Assembly (NCBI RefSeq): GCF_020177265.1
Contig: NZ_JAIVMC010000007.1
Span: 1-64,000, forward strand
Length of the DNA stretch: 64,000 nucleotides
Reading direction: 5' to 3'
Origin: Pseudooceanicola marinus
GTDB lineage: Bacteria > Pseudomonadota > Alphaproteobacteria > Rhodobacterales > Rhodobacteraceae
Shown: piece after piece, positions 63,809 through 64,000 of the stretch
Numbering within the stretch: position 1 is the first letter of the stretch
Layout of the letters: the number at the start of each line of letters is the position of its first letter
Translations under genes and position numbers: made by a program
Notes under the pieces: generated by a model
Database searches by the model: none
Told to the model about the DNA's origin: nothing
Seen by the model: only the letters and a program-made list of their open reading frames with translations

Positions 63809-63833
63809 GGCGCGCCCGAACCCCGGGCGCGCC
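63809..63833 (-). terminator. Attenuator-like hairpin between precursor and MNIO genes
   Basis: GGCGCGCCCG (63809-63818), loop AACCC, CGGGCGCGCC (63824-63833) form a perfect 10-bp stem 10 bases past the precursor stop. On the minus strand it is followed by TCCCCCTTTTCC. As a leaky terminator it would give more precursor transcript than enzyme transcript, an arrangement common in RiPP operons. Confidence 0.7.
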
Positions 63834-63843
63834 GGCAGCCGGA

Positions 63844-64000
63844 TCAGCTGTCCATCGGCAGGTCACGCTCCAGCGGCTCCAGCGAGCCCATGCGCGCGGT
63901 GCCATCAGCCATGGCGGGCAGCTCGATCATGGCGCATTTGCCGGCGTCGACCAGGGTCCAGGCGTTGCCCTGGTAGTCGACCTTCGAGGTGCCGGCGCAG
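63844..64000 (-). CDS. DUF2282 bufferin-like precursor peptide (5' end outside window)
   Basis: Only the C-terminal 51 residues are visible. They read [16 protein letters not shown], then [17 protein letters not shown] and ending [16 protein letters not shown] and the following GNAW are hallmarks of the DUF2282 (BufA1/HvfA/GigP) family, whose paired Cys are modified by the MNIO enzyme. These peptides carry a signal sequence and are exported to the periplasm to bind copper or other thiophilic metals. The signal region and the first Cys residues lie beyond the right edge. The C-terminal extension after the last Cys is longer than I would expect. Confidence 0.85.
   Translation of the reverse strand, partial: CAGTSKVDYQGNAWTLVDAGKCAMIELPAMADGTARMGSLEPLERDLPMDS

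Overview
The window looks like core chromosome of a high-GC alphaproteobacterium of the Rhodobacteraceae (Roseobacter/Paracoccus group). This is an inference from gene content and order: a group II RpoH sigma factor, an LdtR-type MarR regulator, an rsmI-yraN-gshB block divergent from an LppC lipoprotein, a membrane-anchored MoeB/ThiF protein, tandem DUF1194 proteins, ThyX and a bo3-type quinol oxidase. No rRNA, tRNA, insertion sequence, prophage or CRISPR array was recognised. Genes are tightly packed and many are coupled by 1-4 base stop/start overlaps.

Layout. 1-5134: partial tartrate/D-malate dehydrogenase, a DUF1800-DUF1501 pair, a GNAT acetyltransferase and a branched-chain aminotransferase. 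5479-14599: trpS, a rhomboid-fold protein lacking its catalytic residues, a phospholipase D-like protein, murJ, glnD and an LppC-type lipoprotein. 14708-21769: rsmI, yraN, gshB, comM/yifB, a glutathione S-transferase with a Cys-rich tail, a cobU plus phosphatase pair and rpoH. 21918-26697: coaBC-dut-moeB-like-M3 peptidase operon. 26906-31015: KpsE/KpsT-like polysaccharide export genes and nhaA. 31322-36365: an ArsR-permease pair divergent from a uracil-DNA glycosylase-sseB-lolC-lolD series. 36478-44457: RcnB-like protein, parE, hemerythrin, FMN reductase, MATE pump, aspartate aminotransferase, XRE regulator and sdhE. 44528-49490: surf1 and cyoDCBA. 49491-55628: DUF1330, LdtR-like regulator, two DUF1194 proteins, glyoxalase I, and a Slam outer-membrane translocon next to a candidate surface lipoprotein. 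55843-61591: thyX, an unusual two-TM beta-solenoid-like membrane protein of lower GC, DUF4239, DUF2177, small secreted proteins, cold-shock protein, an ArsC-like protein and a small membrane protein. 61524-64000: a bufferin/gig/hvf-type operon (DUF2282 peptide, MNIO enzyme, DUF2063 partner, DoxX).

The strongest leads for less-described biology are: the bufferin-type RiPP operon with a hairpin between precursor and enzyme genes; the Slam/lipoprotein pair; the pseudo-rhomboid; the GST fused to a metal-binding-like tail; the membrane-anchored E1-like protein; the ArsR-like regulator with a C-terminal cysteine cluster; and a repeated intergenic element found after three plus-strand genes.
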